Shown here one piece after another: positions 8,951 to 19,401 of a stretch of 64,000 nt of DNA. The notes below the pieces were generated by a model. It saw only the letters and a program-made list of their open reading frames with translations. It was not told where the DNA came from and did not search any database. The stretch lies in contig NZ_CP137142.1 of NCBI RefSeq assembly GCF_045287255.1, forward strand, positions 2,108,001 through 2,172,000, read 5' to 3'. The position numbers and the translations under genes are program-made. This stretch comes from Henriciella sp045287255 (lineage in GTDB: Bacteria; Pseudomonadota; Alphaproteobacteria; Caulobacterales; Hyphomonadaceae). Position 1 is the first letter of the stretch. Each line of letters begins with the position of its first letter.

Positions 8951-9592
8951 ATGATCGAACCTTCTCGCCTTGCGGCCTATATCGCATCACGCATTTGCCA
9001 TGATCTGATTTCCCCCGTGGCAACAGTGAATTCCGCACTGGAAATGATGCATGATGCGGGCGACGCTGATATGAAAGCGCAAACGGAACAATTGCTCCAT
9101 AGCAGTGCATCACACGCGACGGCCCGCCTGCAATTCTTGCGCTACGCCTTTGGCTCTGCAGGTCTTTCTACAAGCTCCGCAGATCGCCATGAGATGCGTA
9201 AAGTCATTGAAGAATACATGGGCAGCCAGAAACCAAGCCTGGAGTGGGAAATCGATAGCCCGCACTTCAGTTATAGTCATGCCCGGGTTCTGATGAACAT
9301 TGTTCTGCTGGCCATTAAATCCGTCCCACGCGGCGGCGTGGTTTCGCTAAAAAGCTTCAATGATGGCGATGCCTTGACCATCGTTGCCAATGCCAAAGGC
9401 CCCAAGCTGATGATGCATGAAGCCGTCGGCGCTGCGATTGACGGCGGTGCCCCGGAAGGCGGTTGGTCTGCCGATACAATTCAGCCCTATTTTGCAAATC
9501 TCGTCATCGGCGAACTTGGGGGTGTGCTGTCCGCGAACAAGACAGAAGAAGCCGTTACGTTTATGGCCCGGAACCTCAGGTCGACAGGCTAA
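8951..9592 (+). CDS. chpT: ChpT-family histidine phosphotransferase
   Basis: 213 residues. His17 lies in RICHDLISPV, the phosphoacceptor motif of the ChpT dimerisation helix, followed by a degenerate HATPase-like domain (SPHFSYSHARVLMNIVLLAI...). In alphaproteobacteria ChpT relays phosphate from the hybrid kinase CckA to the response regulators CtrA and CpdR and so controls the cell cycle and motility. The ATG at 8951 follows AGAGG by 7 nt; an in-frame TTG at 8945 is less likely. The stop codon is part of a CtrA-like box in front of the next gene. cckA and ctrA are not in this window. Confidence 0.88.
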   Translation: MIEPSRLAAYIASRICHDLISPVATVNSALEMMHDAGDADMKAQTEQLLHSSASHATARLQFLRYAFGSAGLSTSSADRHEMRKVIEEYMGSQKPSLEWEIDSPHFSYSHARVLMNIVLLAIKSVPRGGVVSLKSFNDGDALTIVANAKGPKLMMHEAVGAAIDGGAPEGGWSADTIQPYFANLVIGELGGVLSANKTEEAVTFMARNLRSTG

Positions 9593-9603
9593 CCTCCTGT
9601 TAA
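9589..9603 (+). promoter_or_regulatory. candidate CtrA box
   Basis: CTAA-N7-TTAA differs at one base from the full CtrA site TTAA-N7-TTAA. It lies between chpT and the receiver gene, 49 nt upstream of that start. CtrA is the end target of ChpT, which gives some biological sense, but a 7-of-8 match will occur by chance in genomes. Weak evidence. Confidence 0.3.
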
Positions 9604-9651
9604 CAGGTTTCAAGGCATCCTAAGGGCAGAATTGCAACCTCTGGGTGTAAC

Positions 9652-10017
9652 ATGAAGCATTGTCTGATCGTTGATGATTCACGCGTGGTCCGAACTGTGG
9701 CCGGGCGTATTGTGCAAGATCTCAATTTCGAAGTCTCAGAAGCTGGTGACGGTGCTACAGCTTTGCAGAAATGCCGTGAGAGAATGCCTGACGCTATCCT
9801 GCTCGACTGGAACATGCCCGTCATGAATGGCCTCGATTTCCTGCGTGCTTTACGCCGGGAACAGAATGGAAAACACCCTGTCGTTGTATTTTGCACCAAT
9901 GAGAATGACAAGGAACACATTAACGAAGCCATGCGCTCTGGGGCCAATGAGTACATTATGAAGCCTTTCGATGCTGACATTGTTTACAGCAAATTTTCAG
10001 AGACAGGCCTCGTGTGA
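9652..10017 (+). CDS. single-domain response regulator (CheY-like)
   Basis: A 121-residue lone receiver domain. Visible are the acidic pair D8/D9, phosphoacceptor D52 (LLDWNMP), T82 (FCTNEN) and K104 (YIMKPF): the full active site. There is no output domain, so it acts by protein contact, as CheY or a CpdR/DivK-type protein does. It lies between chpT and a CheR-like gene. This grouping suggests a role in motility or phosphorelay control in alphaproteobacteria, but no full chemotaxis operon is present here. Confidence 0.88.
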   Translation: MKHCLIVDDSRVVRTVAGRIVQDLNFEVSEAGDGATALQKCRERMPDAILLDWNMPVMNGLDFLRALRREQNGKHPVVVFCTNENDKEHINEAMRSGANEYIMKPFDADIVYSKFSETGLV

Positions 10018-10085
10018 AGCAATTCCTTAAGACTATCGCGGTTTCTAGTAACCTTTGATGATTGAGACGGGATGGGCGGATAACC

Positions 10086-10928
10086 ATGCAAGATACAACA
10101 TTTGAAGAACTCGCAGACCTTGCCCTTAACCAGACAGGCCAAGCCTTCGAGCGCTCAAAGACTTATCTCATGGAAGCGCGTCTCTCATCGATTTGTCGCA
10201 GGGAGAGCTTCTCTGGACTTGATGATCTGGCCCACTGCCTCAAAGCACGCCCGAATCCGCGTTTCGAACAGGAAGTCGCCGCAGCACTGACTGGAAAGGC
10301 GACCCGCTTCTTCCGTGACCGCGCGACTTTTGAGCAGGTGGCAACTCGCGCTCTGCCGGCGCGCTTAAAACAGTCCACCAATGGCCGCTTGCGTATCTGG
10401 TGTGCTGGGGTTGCGACGGGCCAAGAAGCCTGGTCGCTCGCAATCCGGCTGTCTGAACTCGCCGAACAACCGATCGGCAAAGCGCAAATCGAGATTATTG
10501 CCACCGAGATTTCGAGCCCAGCTCTGCAGACCGGACAGTCTGGCACATATGGGCACTATGCGGTTCAGACGGGGCTGTCGATTGATCGCCTGATGACGCA
10601 TTTTGAACGTCAGGATACAGGTGACTGGACGCTCAAAGAAGACATTCGAGACGCAGTGACCTTCAAGCGTCATAATCTTTTGGAAAATGCTGCAGGCCTC
10701 GGCCAGTTTGACATTATTCTTTGCCGTAACGTTCTATCGAAAATGGCCCCGATCATGGCCAAGCGTGCGGTCGAAAATCTGACAGCGCAGCTTTTGCCGG
10801 GGGGATTCATCTTCCTCGGTGCTGATGAGAATATTGCAGGTCTGCAAACCAGCCTCAAACCCTCACGCGATATGCGCAATGCCTGGGTTCCGATCGATCG
10901 TGACGAAACGGCTGAAGAAGCCGCATAG
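10086..10928 (+). CDS. cheR: CheR-type protein-glutamate O-methyltransferase
   Basis: 280 residues. N-terminal helical CheR domain with TRFFRDRATFE, the family's FFRD signature, then a SAM-binding fold with CAGVATGQEAWSLAI (usually GCSTGEEPYSLAM) and the late motif FDIILCRNVL. The family methylates glutamates of chemoreceptors. The ATG at 10086 is chosen; an upstream in-frame non-ATG start at 10062 is unlikely. The glycine-rich SAM loop (GVATGQEA) differs slightly from the classic GCSTGEE, and no receptor or cheB is nearby, so the substrate is uncertain. Confidence 0.85.
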   Translation: MQDTTFEELADLALNQTGQAFERSKTYLMEARLSSICRRESFSGLDDLAHCLKARPNPRFEQEVAAALTGKATRFFRDRATFEQVATRALPARLKQSTNGRLRIWCAGVATGQEAWSLAIRLSELAEQPIGKAQIEIIATEISSPALQTGQSGTYGHYAVQTGLSIDRLMTHFERQDTGDWTLKEDIRDAVTFKRHNLLENAAGLGQFDIILCRNVLSKMAPIMAKRAVENLTAQLLPGGFIFLGADENIAGLQTSLKPSRDMRNAWVPIDRDETAEEAA

Positions 10929-11027
10929 AGTTTGGGCCACCCCGCATTCACAAAAGTACCAAAAGATCTGCTTTGACTTTGCGTCAAATCTGGTCAACGA
11001 CTACGCACATCTTAGGGAGGAAGTAAG

Positions 11028-11408
11028 ATGGGTTTTACCGAAGCCGTAAGGCTGTTCTTCAAAAATTATGTCAACTTTCAGGGACGCTCGCGCCGGGCTG
11101 AATACTGGTGGCCATTCCTGATGAACTTCATTGTGGCCGTTGTGCTCTATAGCTTAATGGTTTCAGGGTCGGGGCTGGGTGCCATCCTTTATGGCCTCTT
11201 CAGCTTGGCAGTATTGTTGCCGAGCATCTCGGTTGTCGTACGTCGCTTGCATGATCTGGATAAGTCAGGCTGGTGGTATTTCATCGCGCTTGTTCCACTT
11301 ATCGGCCCGATATTGCTGATATACTGGTTCTGCCAACCTGGCACGAGCGGCCCCAACCAGTATGGGCCAGACCCGAAGGGTGGTCATGACGTAACCGTTT
11401 TTGAATAA
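11028..11408 (+). CDS. DUF805 membrane protein (YhaH-like)
   Basis: A 126-residue inner-membrane protein with three hydrophobic segments. Family hallmarks: N-terminal NYVNFQGRSRRAEYWW, central VVRRLHDLDKSGWW, and the C-terminal PGTSGPNQYGPDP. RBS GGGAGGAAG before the ATG. Function of DUF805 proteins is not established. Free-standing, followed by a hairpin terminator. Confidence 0.9.
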   Translation: MGFTEAVRLFFKNYVNFQGRSRRAEYWWPFLMNFIVAVVLYSLMVSGSGLGAILYGLFSLAVLLPSISVVVRRLHDLDKSGWWYFIALVPLIGPILLIYWFCQPGTSGPNQYGPDPKGGHDVTVFE

Positions 11409-11431
11409 CGCTCAATAAGATAACTAATCTC

Positions 11432-11461
11432 GCACCCGCCTTGCTGACGCTTGGCGGGTGC
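11432..11461 (+). terminator. hairpin, probable terminator after the DUF805 gene
   Basis: GCACCCGCC (11432-11440) pairs perfectly with GGCGGGTGC (11453-11461) across a 12-nt loop, 24 nt after the stop codon. The downstream run AATTCTTTATT is only moderately T-rich, so termination efficiency is uncertain. It lies just upstream of the rlmN start. Confidence 0.6.
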
Positions 11462-11493
11462 AATTCTTTATTGCCTCTGGTATAGGCAGCGCG

Positions 11494-12660
11494 ATGAAAG
11501 TTGAACTCGATCTCTCGCGTCGCCCTGAGTTGGCTCCTGCCCTGACACCCCTGGCAGGTCTGTCCCTGCCCAAGCTAAAGGCGGAGATGGAAGCCTTGGG
11601 TGTTGAACCCAAGAAAGCGGGCATGCGCGCCAAGCAGTTGCGTCGCTGGATGCATCATTTCGGCGAGCAAGACTTTGCGGCAATGACCGACATTGCCAAG
11701 GATTTGCGCGCCAAGCTGGCAGAGTCCTGCACACTTGAGCGACCGGAGATCACCGAGCACAAAGTCTCGATCGATGGCACACAAAAGTGGCTGACCCGCT
11801 TTGGCCCGAATGTGGAAGCCGAAAGTGTCTTTATTCCTGCGGTCGCCAAATCTGGTGCGCTTTGTGTGTCTTCGCAGGTGGGTTGTACACTCAACTGCAC
11901 GTTCTGCCATACGGGCACGCAAAAGCTGGTCCGTAACCTGACGGCTCAGGAAATCGTCCAGCAGGTTATGATCGCCCGCGATGAGATCAAGGAATGGCCA
12001 AGTACGGTTGAGCAACGCCGCCTGACCAATATCGTCTTCATGGGCATGGGCGAACCGCTCTATAATCTCGATAATGTGGCTGAAGCGATCGACACGATCA
12101 GCGATAGCGAAGGCATCGCGATTGGCCGCCGCCGGATTACCGTCTCCACAGCGGGTGTTGCCCCGAAAATCCCGGAGCTGGGCGAGCGTACGGGCGCTAT
12201 GCTCGCGATTTCGCTCCACGCCGTGCGCGACGACTTGCGTGATGAGATCGTACCGATCAACCGCAAGTATGATCTGCAAACGCTGTTTGAGGCGATCCGG
12301 GCCTATCCCGAGCTTAACAACTCAAAGCGCGTGACGTTTGAATATGTTATGCTCAAAGGCATCAATGACAGCCTTGCTGAAGCACGCGATCTGGTCCGCC
12401 TGCTCAAAGGGGTTCCCGCCAAGATCAACCTGATCCCGTTCAACCCGTGGCCCGGCAGCCCTTATGAGTGCTCTGACTGGGACACAATTGAGGCCTTTGC
12501 CGACGTGGTCAATCGCGCCGGCTATGCCAGCCCGATCCGCACCCCGCGTGGCCGCGATATCTTTGCTGCTTGCGGGCAGCTTCGCAGTGAGAGTGTGAAG
12601 AAAAGTGCCGCGGAAAAGCGTAAGGAAGCCTTGGCTGCAGCTGAAGCAAGCACGCCATGA
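11494..12660 (+). CDS. rlmN: dual-specificity 23S rRNA/tRNA methyltransferase RlmN
   Basis: Radical-SAM enzyme that methylates C2 of A2503 in 23S rRNA and A37 of some tRNAs. 388 residues from ATG 11494. The frame upstream runs into the terminator hairpin, so that start is rejected. The radical-SAM cluster is C131-x3-C135-x2-C138 (CTLNCTFC), followed by HTGTQKLVRNLTAQEI, typical of RlmN. The C-terminal cysteine C360 in AACGQLR is the second catalytic Cys. The last 4 nt (ATGA) overlap the next gene. Confidence 0.95.
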   Translation: MKVELDLSRRPELAPALTPLAGLSLPKLKAEMEALGVEPKKAGMRAKQLRRWMHHFGEQDFAAMTDIAKDLRAKLAESCTLERPEITEHKVSIDGTQKWLTRFGPNVEAESVFIPAVAKSGALCVSSQVGCTLNCTFCHTGTQKLVRNLTAQEIVQQVMIARDEIKEWPSTVEQRRLTNIVFMGMGEPLYNLDNVAEAIDTISDSEGIAIGRRRITVSTAGVAPKIPELGERTGAMLAISLHAVRDDLRDEIVPINRKYDLQTLFEAIRAYPELNNSKRVTFEYVMLKGINDSLAEARDLVRLLKGVPAKINLIPFNPWPGSPYECSDWDTIEAFADVVNRAGYASPIRTPRGRDIFAACGQLRSESVKKSAAEKRKEALAAAEASTP

Positions 12661-13391
12661 TCCGCCCTAAAGTTTTCCTGCACGGGGTTCCAGACACGCC
12701 TGCCCTATGGGGACCCGTAATTAGCCATCTGGGACTACCTGACGAGGTGATCCACACGCCTTCCATGCCCGGCTTTGGAACCGAGATCCCGCAAGGCTTT
12801 GACTGCACTAAGGAAGTCTATGTTGACTGGTTTTTGGGCTATGTGTCCGCGCTGAATGGTCCCGTCGATGTCGTCGGCCACGACTGGGGGGCTATTATAA
12901 CCGCGCGCGCTGTCAGTCTGCGCCCAGAGTTATTTGCGACCTGGACGATTTCCAATGCTGCTCCGCATGTTGATTATGAATGGCATCGCATGGCTAAGAT
13001 GTGGCAAACACCGATCATTGGCGAACTGATCCAAATACTCACTCAGCCCAAAGCTTTGGCAAAAGCCCTTAAAGAGCAAGGCTTGCCCGGCGACTTAGCG
13101 CGGCACGAGGCCGCCGCTTATGACGGGCGCATGAAGCGCGCCATCCTGAAACTCTATCGTTCAGCCAAGAACGTGTCCCATGAATGGGATCGCGAAATTG
13201 ATCAGATGCACAATCGGGGCCTCGTCTTCTGGGGCGAGCGCGACCCCTATGTGCCCCATTGGGTCGGAACAGATTTCGCAAAACGCACCGGCGCCCGGAT
13301 GGTTTCCCTGCCAGGCGCCGCGCATTGGTCAATTGTTGAAAAAAGCGATCAACTCGCTATTGAGCTGAAAACTCTTTGGGCTGAGACTTAG
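12657..13391 (+). CDS. alpha/beta-hydrolase with Asp nucleophile (epoxide hydrolase/dehalogenase type)
   Basis: 244 residues. The nucleophile elbow is GHDWGA with Asp76, not Ser, as in soluble epoxide hydrolases and haloalkane dehalogenases. The oxyanion motif is HGVPDT (9-14). The likely acid is the Asp of WGERDPY and the base is the His of AAHWSI near the C-terminus. The start overlaps the rlmN stop (ATGA), suggesting coupled translation although the functions look unrelated. Substrate not predictable from sequence. Confidence 0.82.
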   Translation: MIRPKVFLHGVPDTPALWGPVISHLGLPDEVIHTPSMPGFGTEIPQGFDCTKEVYVDWFLGYVSALNGPVDVVGHDWGAIITARAVSLRPELFATWTISNAAPHVDYEWHRMAKMWQTPIIGELIQILTQPKALAKALKEQGLPGDLARHEAAAYDGRMKRAILKLYRSAKNVSHEWDREIDQMHNRGLVFWGERDPYVPHWVGTDFAKRTGARMVSLPGAAHWSIVEKSDQLAIELKTLWAET

Positions 13392-13729
13392 GCACCTGCA
13401 AAATGGTCATAAGCCTGCAGCGCCTCAACGCCATAGACTGAACCGGGGCCACCCCCCATGAAAATGGCAACACCGACCATTTCAGCAAACTCTTCGCGAG
13501 TGACGCCCGCTTTGACCGCATTGCGGGTATGCATCGCAATGCAACCATCACACTGAACCGCAATGCCAATGGCCACAGAGATCAACTCCTTGGTCTTATG
13601 GGACACCGCACCGTCTTTTTCAGCCTCAACCGCCAAACCGCCAAAGGCTTTCCAGGTATCCGGAATCAGGCCGCGTAGCTCTTTCGCCCCATCACGATAG
13701 GCGGCGGCAATTGCATCAAAATCTTTCAT
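13388..13729 (-). CDS. carboxymuconolactone decarboxylase/AhpD-like protein
   Basis: A 113-residue all-helical protein of the CMD/AhpD family. The redox pair CxxC is present in CDGCIAMHTRNAVKAG, with the conserved His three residues after the second Cys. This points to an alkylhydroperoxidase-like thiol function rather than a decarboxylase. Start supported by TTGAGGATGAG. Its stop overlaps the end of the convergent hydrolase gene by 4 bp. Confidence 0.88.
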   Translation of the reverse strand: MKDFDAIAAAYRDGAKELRGLIPDTWKAFGGLAVEAEKDGAVSHKTKELISVAIGIAVQCDGCIAMHTRNAVKAGVTREEFAEMVGVAIFMGGGPGSVYGVEALQAYDHFAGA

Positions 13730-13810
13730 CTCATCCTCAACAGATTGGTTGATCCAGCCTGCGAGATAGGAAGCTTGAAAGCAGGCCTCTATCAGGAGAA
13801 ACGCGTAGCG

Positions 13811-15088
13811 CTATTTTGCCGCTTTCAAGCCTTGCCGGGCAATCAGTGCTTCAACAAAATTGATATGGCTGCGCAGCTGATAAAGCTCCTCATTATAGGA
13901 AACAGGCACATTCACCTGACCGACCTCCATTTGCAGCTCGTTGATATCATTCAGGACCTGTTGGCGTATCTCGGGATCGCTTGCCTCAACACCGCGACGC
14001 TCAAGCGTATGCAAATCCTTGTACCAGACATAGATCTTCCTCCGGGTACGCCAGCGATAGACGGGTGGCGCCATTTGTACGAGCGGGATCAGGATCGCGA
14101 CGAGTGGGATCAGGAAAACCCAGGCCCGCTCAAGAAAGTTCGCCATTCCGAACGAAAAATATCGGCGTAGGAAAGTCGGTCCATTGCGGTAATACCGCTT
14201 GGCTTCATCAGAGAGTGGCAAATCAATATCGGTCGGGTTTGGGAAGGCTCCAGCCCGCGTCAGGGCATTCCCTCCACGATGAATGTCTTCAGCCGCCTCA
14301 AGCAAAACCGCTTGCAAAGCCGGATGGAGCTTCTTGTCGACGCCAAGCTGGGCGATCGCCGCAACCAGAGAAATATCCCGCGCTGGAATATTCGGATCAA
14401 GGCTGATGACGCCTTCATACAGGGTTTTTGGTGCGAGCGCGGGATAATTCATCGACAGCCCTTGTGCACGGCGCACACTTAGCGGCCTCAAGGCAGGGTC
14501 TTTTAGCAACGCTTGGATATAGGGTGTGTCCACCGACGTTGCGAAGACAGCAGCATCGACATCACCGGCTTTCAAGGCCGCTACGGCTCCCTCACCGGAG
14601 AGCGGCAAGAATTCGCTCCAACGCCCGCCCCAGGCCGTGCTCAAATCATCGGCCAACGCGCGTGTCCCTGATCCCGGAATCCCTGCCGCGACCCGCGCTG
14701 TCCGCAAATCCCCGAAATCATCAATCGCCAGATCGCGGCGAACGATGATCCAGAACGGTTCAGAGAATACGCCGCCAAGCGTCAGTACAACATCTCGCGC
14801 CTCATCGCTGGCAAGTCCGCCTTGTAAGAGGGCAACGTCAGCCTCACCCGATAAAAGCAGTTGATAGTTGTCCCCGGTCCCTGCGGTTTCCAGAACCGTG
14901 ACTTTAACACCATGTTCAGCCAGAGCATCGCGATACTGTTCGGCCAGAGCGTAATAAGAGCCATCGGCGGCGCCTGCAGCGAATGTAATTGTACGAGGCG
15001 GCGGCGGAGCGATCACACGCAGCGCGATAACCACCGCGACCAGAGCAATCAAAGCCACCGGCCCCCAAACTTTCAGCGCCTCTTTCAT
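13811..15088 (-). CDS. TAXI-family periplasmic binding protein with membrane anchors
   Basis: 425 residues. After an N-terminal TM segment (~8-26) comes a TAXI/NMT1-like binding domain (TITFAAGAADGSYYALAEQYRDAL..., with GTGDNYQLLLSGEADVALLQ and the GIPGSGTRAL block). Unlike secreted TAXI proteins, it has a second strongly hydrophobic segment (321-340) followed by a basic stretch and a helical tail of ~75 residues (WYKDLHTLERRG...EELYQLRSHINFVEALIARQ). The binding domain would thus sit in the periplasm between two anchors with the tail in the cytosol. No TRAP permease gene is adjacent, so it may sense or scaffold rather than transport. Confidence 0.82.
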   Translation of the reverse strand: MKEALKVWGPVALIALVAVVIALRVIAPPPPRTITFAAGAADGSYYALAEQYRDALAEHGVKVTVLETAGTGDNYQLLLSGEADVALLQGGLASDEARDVVLTLGGVFSEPFWIIVRRDLAIDDFGDLRTARVAAGIPGSGTRALADDLSTAWGGRWSEFLPLSGEGAVAALKAGDVDAAVFATSVDTPYIQALLKDPALRPLSVRRAQGLSMNYPALAPKTLYEGVISLDPNIPARDISLVAAIAQLGVDKKLHPALQAVLLEAAEDIHRGGNALTRAGAFPNPTDIDLPLSDEAKRYYRNGPTFLRRYFSFGMANFLERAWVFLIPLVAILIPLVQMAPPVYRWRTRRKIYVWYKDLHTLERRGVEASDPEIRQQVLNDINELQMEVGQVNVPVSYNEELYQLRSHINFVEALIARQGLKAAK

Positions 15089-15158
15089 ACGATACCCTCT
15101 ACCAAAAGCGGTCTATTCCTGATGCATCCTGTCGCATACAAGCGCTCTATGCCAGAGA

Positions 15159-15188
15159 TTGACAGGATTGGAGTCGTTTTCGTGTAAC
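15159..15188 (+). promoter_or_regulatory. candidate housekeeping promoter of ftsH
   Basis: A perfect -35 TTGACA at 15159-15164 and, after 18 nt, TGTAAC (15183-15188; 4 of 6 matches to TATAAT), about 55 nt upstream of the ftsH start. It lies in the divergent region between ftsH and the TAXI gene. Only the -35 is convincing. Confidence 0.35.
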
Positions 15189-15241
15189 TCCTATCCTATA
15201 TCTTGTGCAAACGAAGATACGAAGACACATCCGGAGTCGCC

Positions 15242-17170
<1,929 letters not shown>

Positions 17171-17181
17171 GACAAACAGAC

Positions 17182-17415
17182 ATGGCAATGACCCGCGAAA
17201 CCCTGGAAGGCTTCCTCACCGAAGCCTTCCCAGACGCTGAGATCATTCTGACAGACCTCGCCGGTGATAATGATCACTGGCAGGCTGAGATTGTCTCAGA
17301 GCAATTCAAAGGCAAAACCCGCGTGGCCCAGCATCAGATGGTCTATGCCGCCCTGAAAGGGAAAATGGGTGGAGAGCTACACGCGCTTGCCCTTAAGACC
17401 CGCGCGCCATCCTGA
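17182..17415 (+). CDS. BolA/IbaG-family protein
   Basis: A 77-residue BolA-fold protein. The family pattern is visible: ETLEGFLTEAFPDAEI, LAGDNDHWQAEIVSEQFKGKTRVAQHQMVY, ending GELHALALKT. The conserved His (HALALKT) and the HW pair match IbaG/BolA2-type proteins that bind [2Fe-2S] clusters with monothiol glutaredoxins. It lies 11 bp after ftsH and is likely co-transcribed. A glutaredoxin gene, the usual neighbour, is not next to it. Confidence 0.9.
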   Translation: MAMTRETLEGFLTEAFPDAEIILTDLAGDNDHWQAEIVSEQFKGKTRVAQHQMVYAALKGKMGGELHALALKTRAPS

Positions 17416-17467
17416 TTTAGTAGGTACTAGAGCCACCCGCTTCTGTGAAAGCACTGAAGGTAGTCGA

Positions 17468-19249
17468 TCAGTGTGAATGCCGAAGCGGCGCCTTGCGCGT
17501 ATTGCGATACTTATCTGAGCCTTCAATCACCGCGCCATCGCCAAGCTGGGTGACTGTTTCGCGCGCGATCTCCTGCCAGGGCGTCTGGCTCTCTGGAACA
17601 TAAGCCACAGGCTCGCGAGCAGCCCATATTTCCGGATCAACCAGCGCATTGACGCTAGCTGTGTTCAGATCGACCCGAACAAGATCGCCTGTCCGCAACT
17701 TGGCCAAACCACCCCCAATCGCGGCCTCTGGTGTCGCATTCAGGATGGAGGGCGAAGCGCTCGTACCCGACTGTCGTCCATCGCCCAATGTCGGCAATGA
17801 GGTGATCCCTGCTTTCACCAATCGATCTGGTGGGAGCATGTTCACCACTTCCGCGCTACCGGGATAGCCGACCGGGCCACACCCCCGGATCACGAGGATC
17901 GATTGCTCCCCTATCTCCAATGCAGGATCATTGATCCGCTTGTGATAATCCTCTGGCCCCTCAAATACGAAAGCGGTCACCTCGAACGCATTTAGATCAT
18001 CTGGATTGGACAAATAGCGCGCTCGAAAATCGTCTGAGATCACACTTGTCTTCATCAAGGCATTGTCGAACAGGTTACCGGAAAGAACCATGTACCCCGC
18101 TTGCTCCATCAAAGGCTGATCATAAGCACGGATCACATCGCGATTGACGAAAGGTTCAGGGTCCAGAGCGAGATTGTCGATCAACCCCTTGCCCGTCACC
18201 GTCACAGCAGAATTATCAATCAGCCCCTCACCAGCCAGCTCGCGAATAACCGCCTGCACGCCACCCGCCCGGTGGAAGTCTTCTCCGAGATACGCTCCGG
18301 CAGGCTGGCAGTTCACCAAAAGCGGCATTGGGTGGCCAAATTCATGCCAATCGGCAATTGTGTGCTCAACCCCGGCATGGCGCGCAATCGCCAGGAGGTG
18401 CGGCGGGCAGTTGGATGATCCACCGCAAGCGCTGGTCACGCGAAGGGCATTGATCACAGCAGCCCGTGTGATGATCTTGTCCGGGGTCAGGTCCTCGGCC
18501 ACCATGCCGACAATGCGTTTCCCCGTATGATAGGCCATCTGCCCTCGCTCGCGATACGGGGCAGGAATTGCAGCGCAGCCAGGCAAGCTCATGCCTAAAG
18601 CCTCAGCGAGGCTATTCATCGACAGAGCGGTCCCCATCGTATTGCAGTGCCCGATTGATGGGGCTGAAGACGCCGCCAGAGCCATGAAGCCTGCAACATC
18701 AATCTCTCCCGCCGCCAACTTTTCCCGCGCGCTCCAGATGATTGAGCCAGACCCAATCTTGTCATTGCCGCGATAATGGCCATTGAGCATTGGCCCACCG
18801 GACAGGACGATTGCCGGAATATTGACCGTCGCGGCCGCCATAATCTGGCTTGGCGTGGTCTTGTCACAGCCTGTGGTCAGAACCACCCCATCAAGCGGGT
18901 AGCCCTGCAAGGTCTCAACCAGCCCCAGATAGGCAAGATTACGGTCCAGCGCGGCGGTCGGACGTTTCCCGGTCTCTTGTATCGGATGGACCGGAAACTC
19001 AATCGGTACGCCGCCCCCATCACGAATACCAGACTTGATCCGCTCCATCAGCTCCATGAAGTGGCGATTGCAGGGCGTCAGATCGCTCCCGGAATTAGCA
19101 ATTCCGATGATAGGCTTACCCGCCTGCAACTCATCCAGCGTCAAGCCATAATTCAAATACCGCTCGAGATAGAGCGCCGTCTGCCCTGGATCAGAGGCAT
19201 CATCAAACCATTGGCGCGAGCGCAGTTTTGGGCGCTTATCATCACTCAT
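17468..19249 (-). CDS. IlvD/Edd-family sugar-acid dehydratase
   Basis: 593 residues, strongly resembling pentonate/xylonate dehydratases (Caulobacter XylD type): FRSR-like start (LRSRQWFDD), ALYLERYLNYG, PTAALDRNLAYLGLVETLQGYPLDGVVLTTGCDKTTP in order. Iron-sulfur ligands C60, C128 and C202 are present. The C-terminal block (GDGRQSGTSASPSILNATPE) matches the family. Such enzymes dehydrate aldonates to 2-keto-3-deoxy acids. The exact substrate (xylonate, arabonate or galactonate) cannot be told. The galactoside and lactonase genes at 58-63 kb make galactonate a reasonable guess. No partner pathway genes are adjacent. Confidence 0.88.
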   Translation of the reverse strand: MSDDKRPKLRSRQWFDDASDPGQTALYLERYLNYGLTLDELQAGKPIIGIANSGSDLTPCNRHFMELMERIKSGIRDGGGVPIEFPVHPIQETGKRPTAALDRNLAYLGLVETLQGYPLDGVVLTTGCDKTTPSQIMAAATVNIPAIVLSGGPMLNGHYRGNDKIGSGSIIWSAREKLAAGEIDVAGFMALAASSAPSIGHCNTMGTALSMNSLAEALGMSLPGCAAIPAPYRERGQMAYHTGKRIVGMVAEDLTPDKIITRAAVINALRVTSACGGSSNCPPHLLAIARHAGVEHTIADWHEFGHPMPLLVNCQPAGAYLGEDFHRAGGVQAVIRELAGEGLIDNSAVTVTGKGLIDNLALDPEPFVNRDVIRAYDQPLMEQAGYMVLSGNLFDNALMKTSVISDDFRARYLSNPDDLNAFEVTAFVFEGPEDYHKRINDPALEIGEQSILVIRGCGPVGYPGSAEVVNMLPPDRLVKAGITSLPTLGDGRQSGTSASPSILNATPEAAIGGGLAKLRTGDLVRVDLNTASVNALVDPEIWAAREPVAYVPESQTPWQEIARETVTQLGDGAVIEGSDKYRNTRKAPLRHSH

Positions 19250-19401
19250 ATCAACCAGATCGCTTTGTCTTCAGCTTCTTTAGCAATCTACGCTGATCAT
19301 AATCCCGGTAAAGTCCATGCGATTTTTGCACGTCCCTCTCCCAACGTGCCCCCTAGCGGCTCTGATAAAGACATGATCCAACAGAGCAAAGAGGAAACGC
19401 C

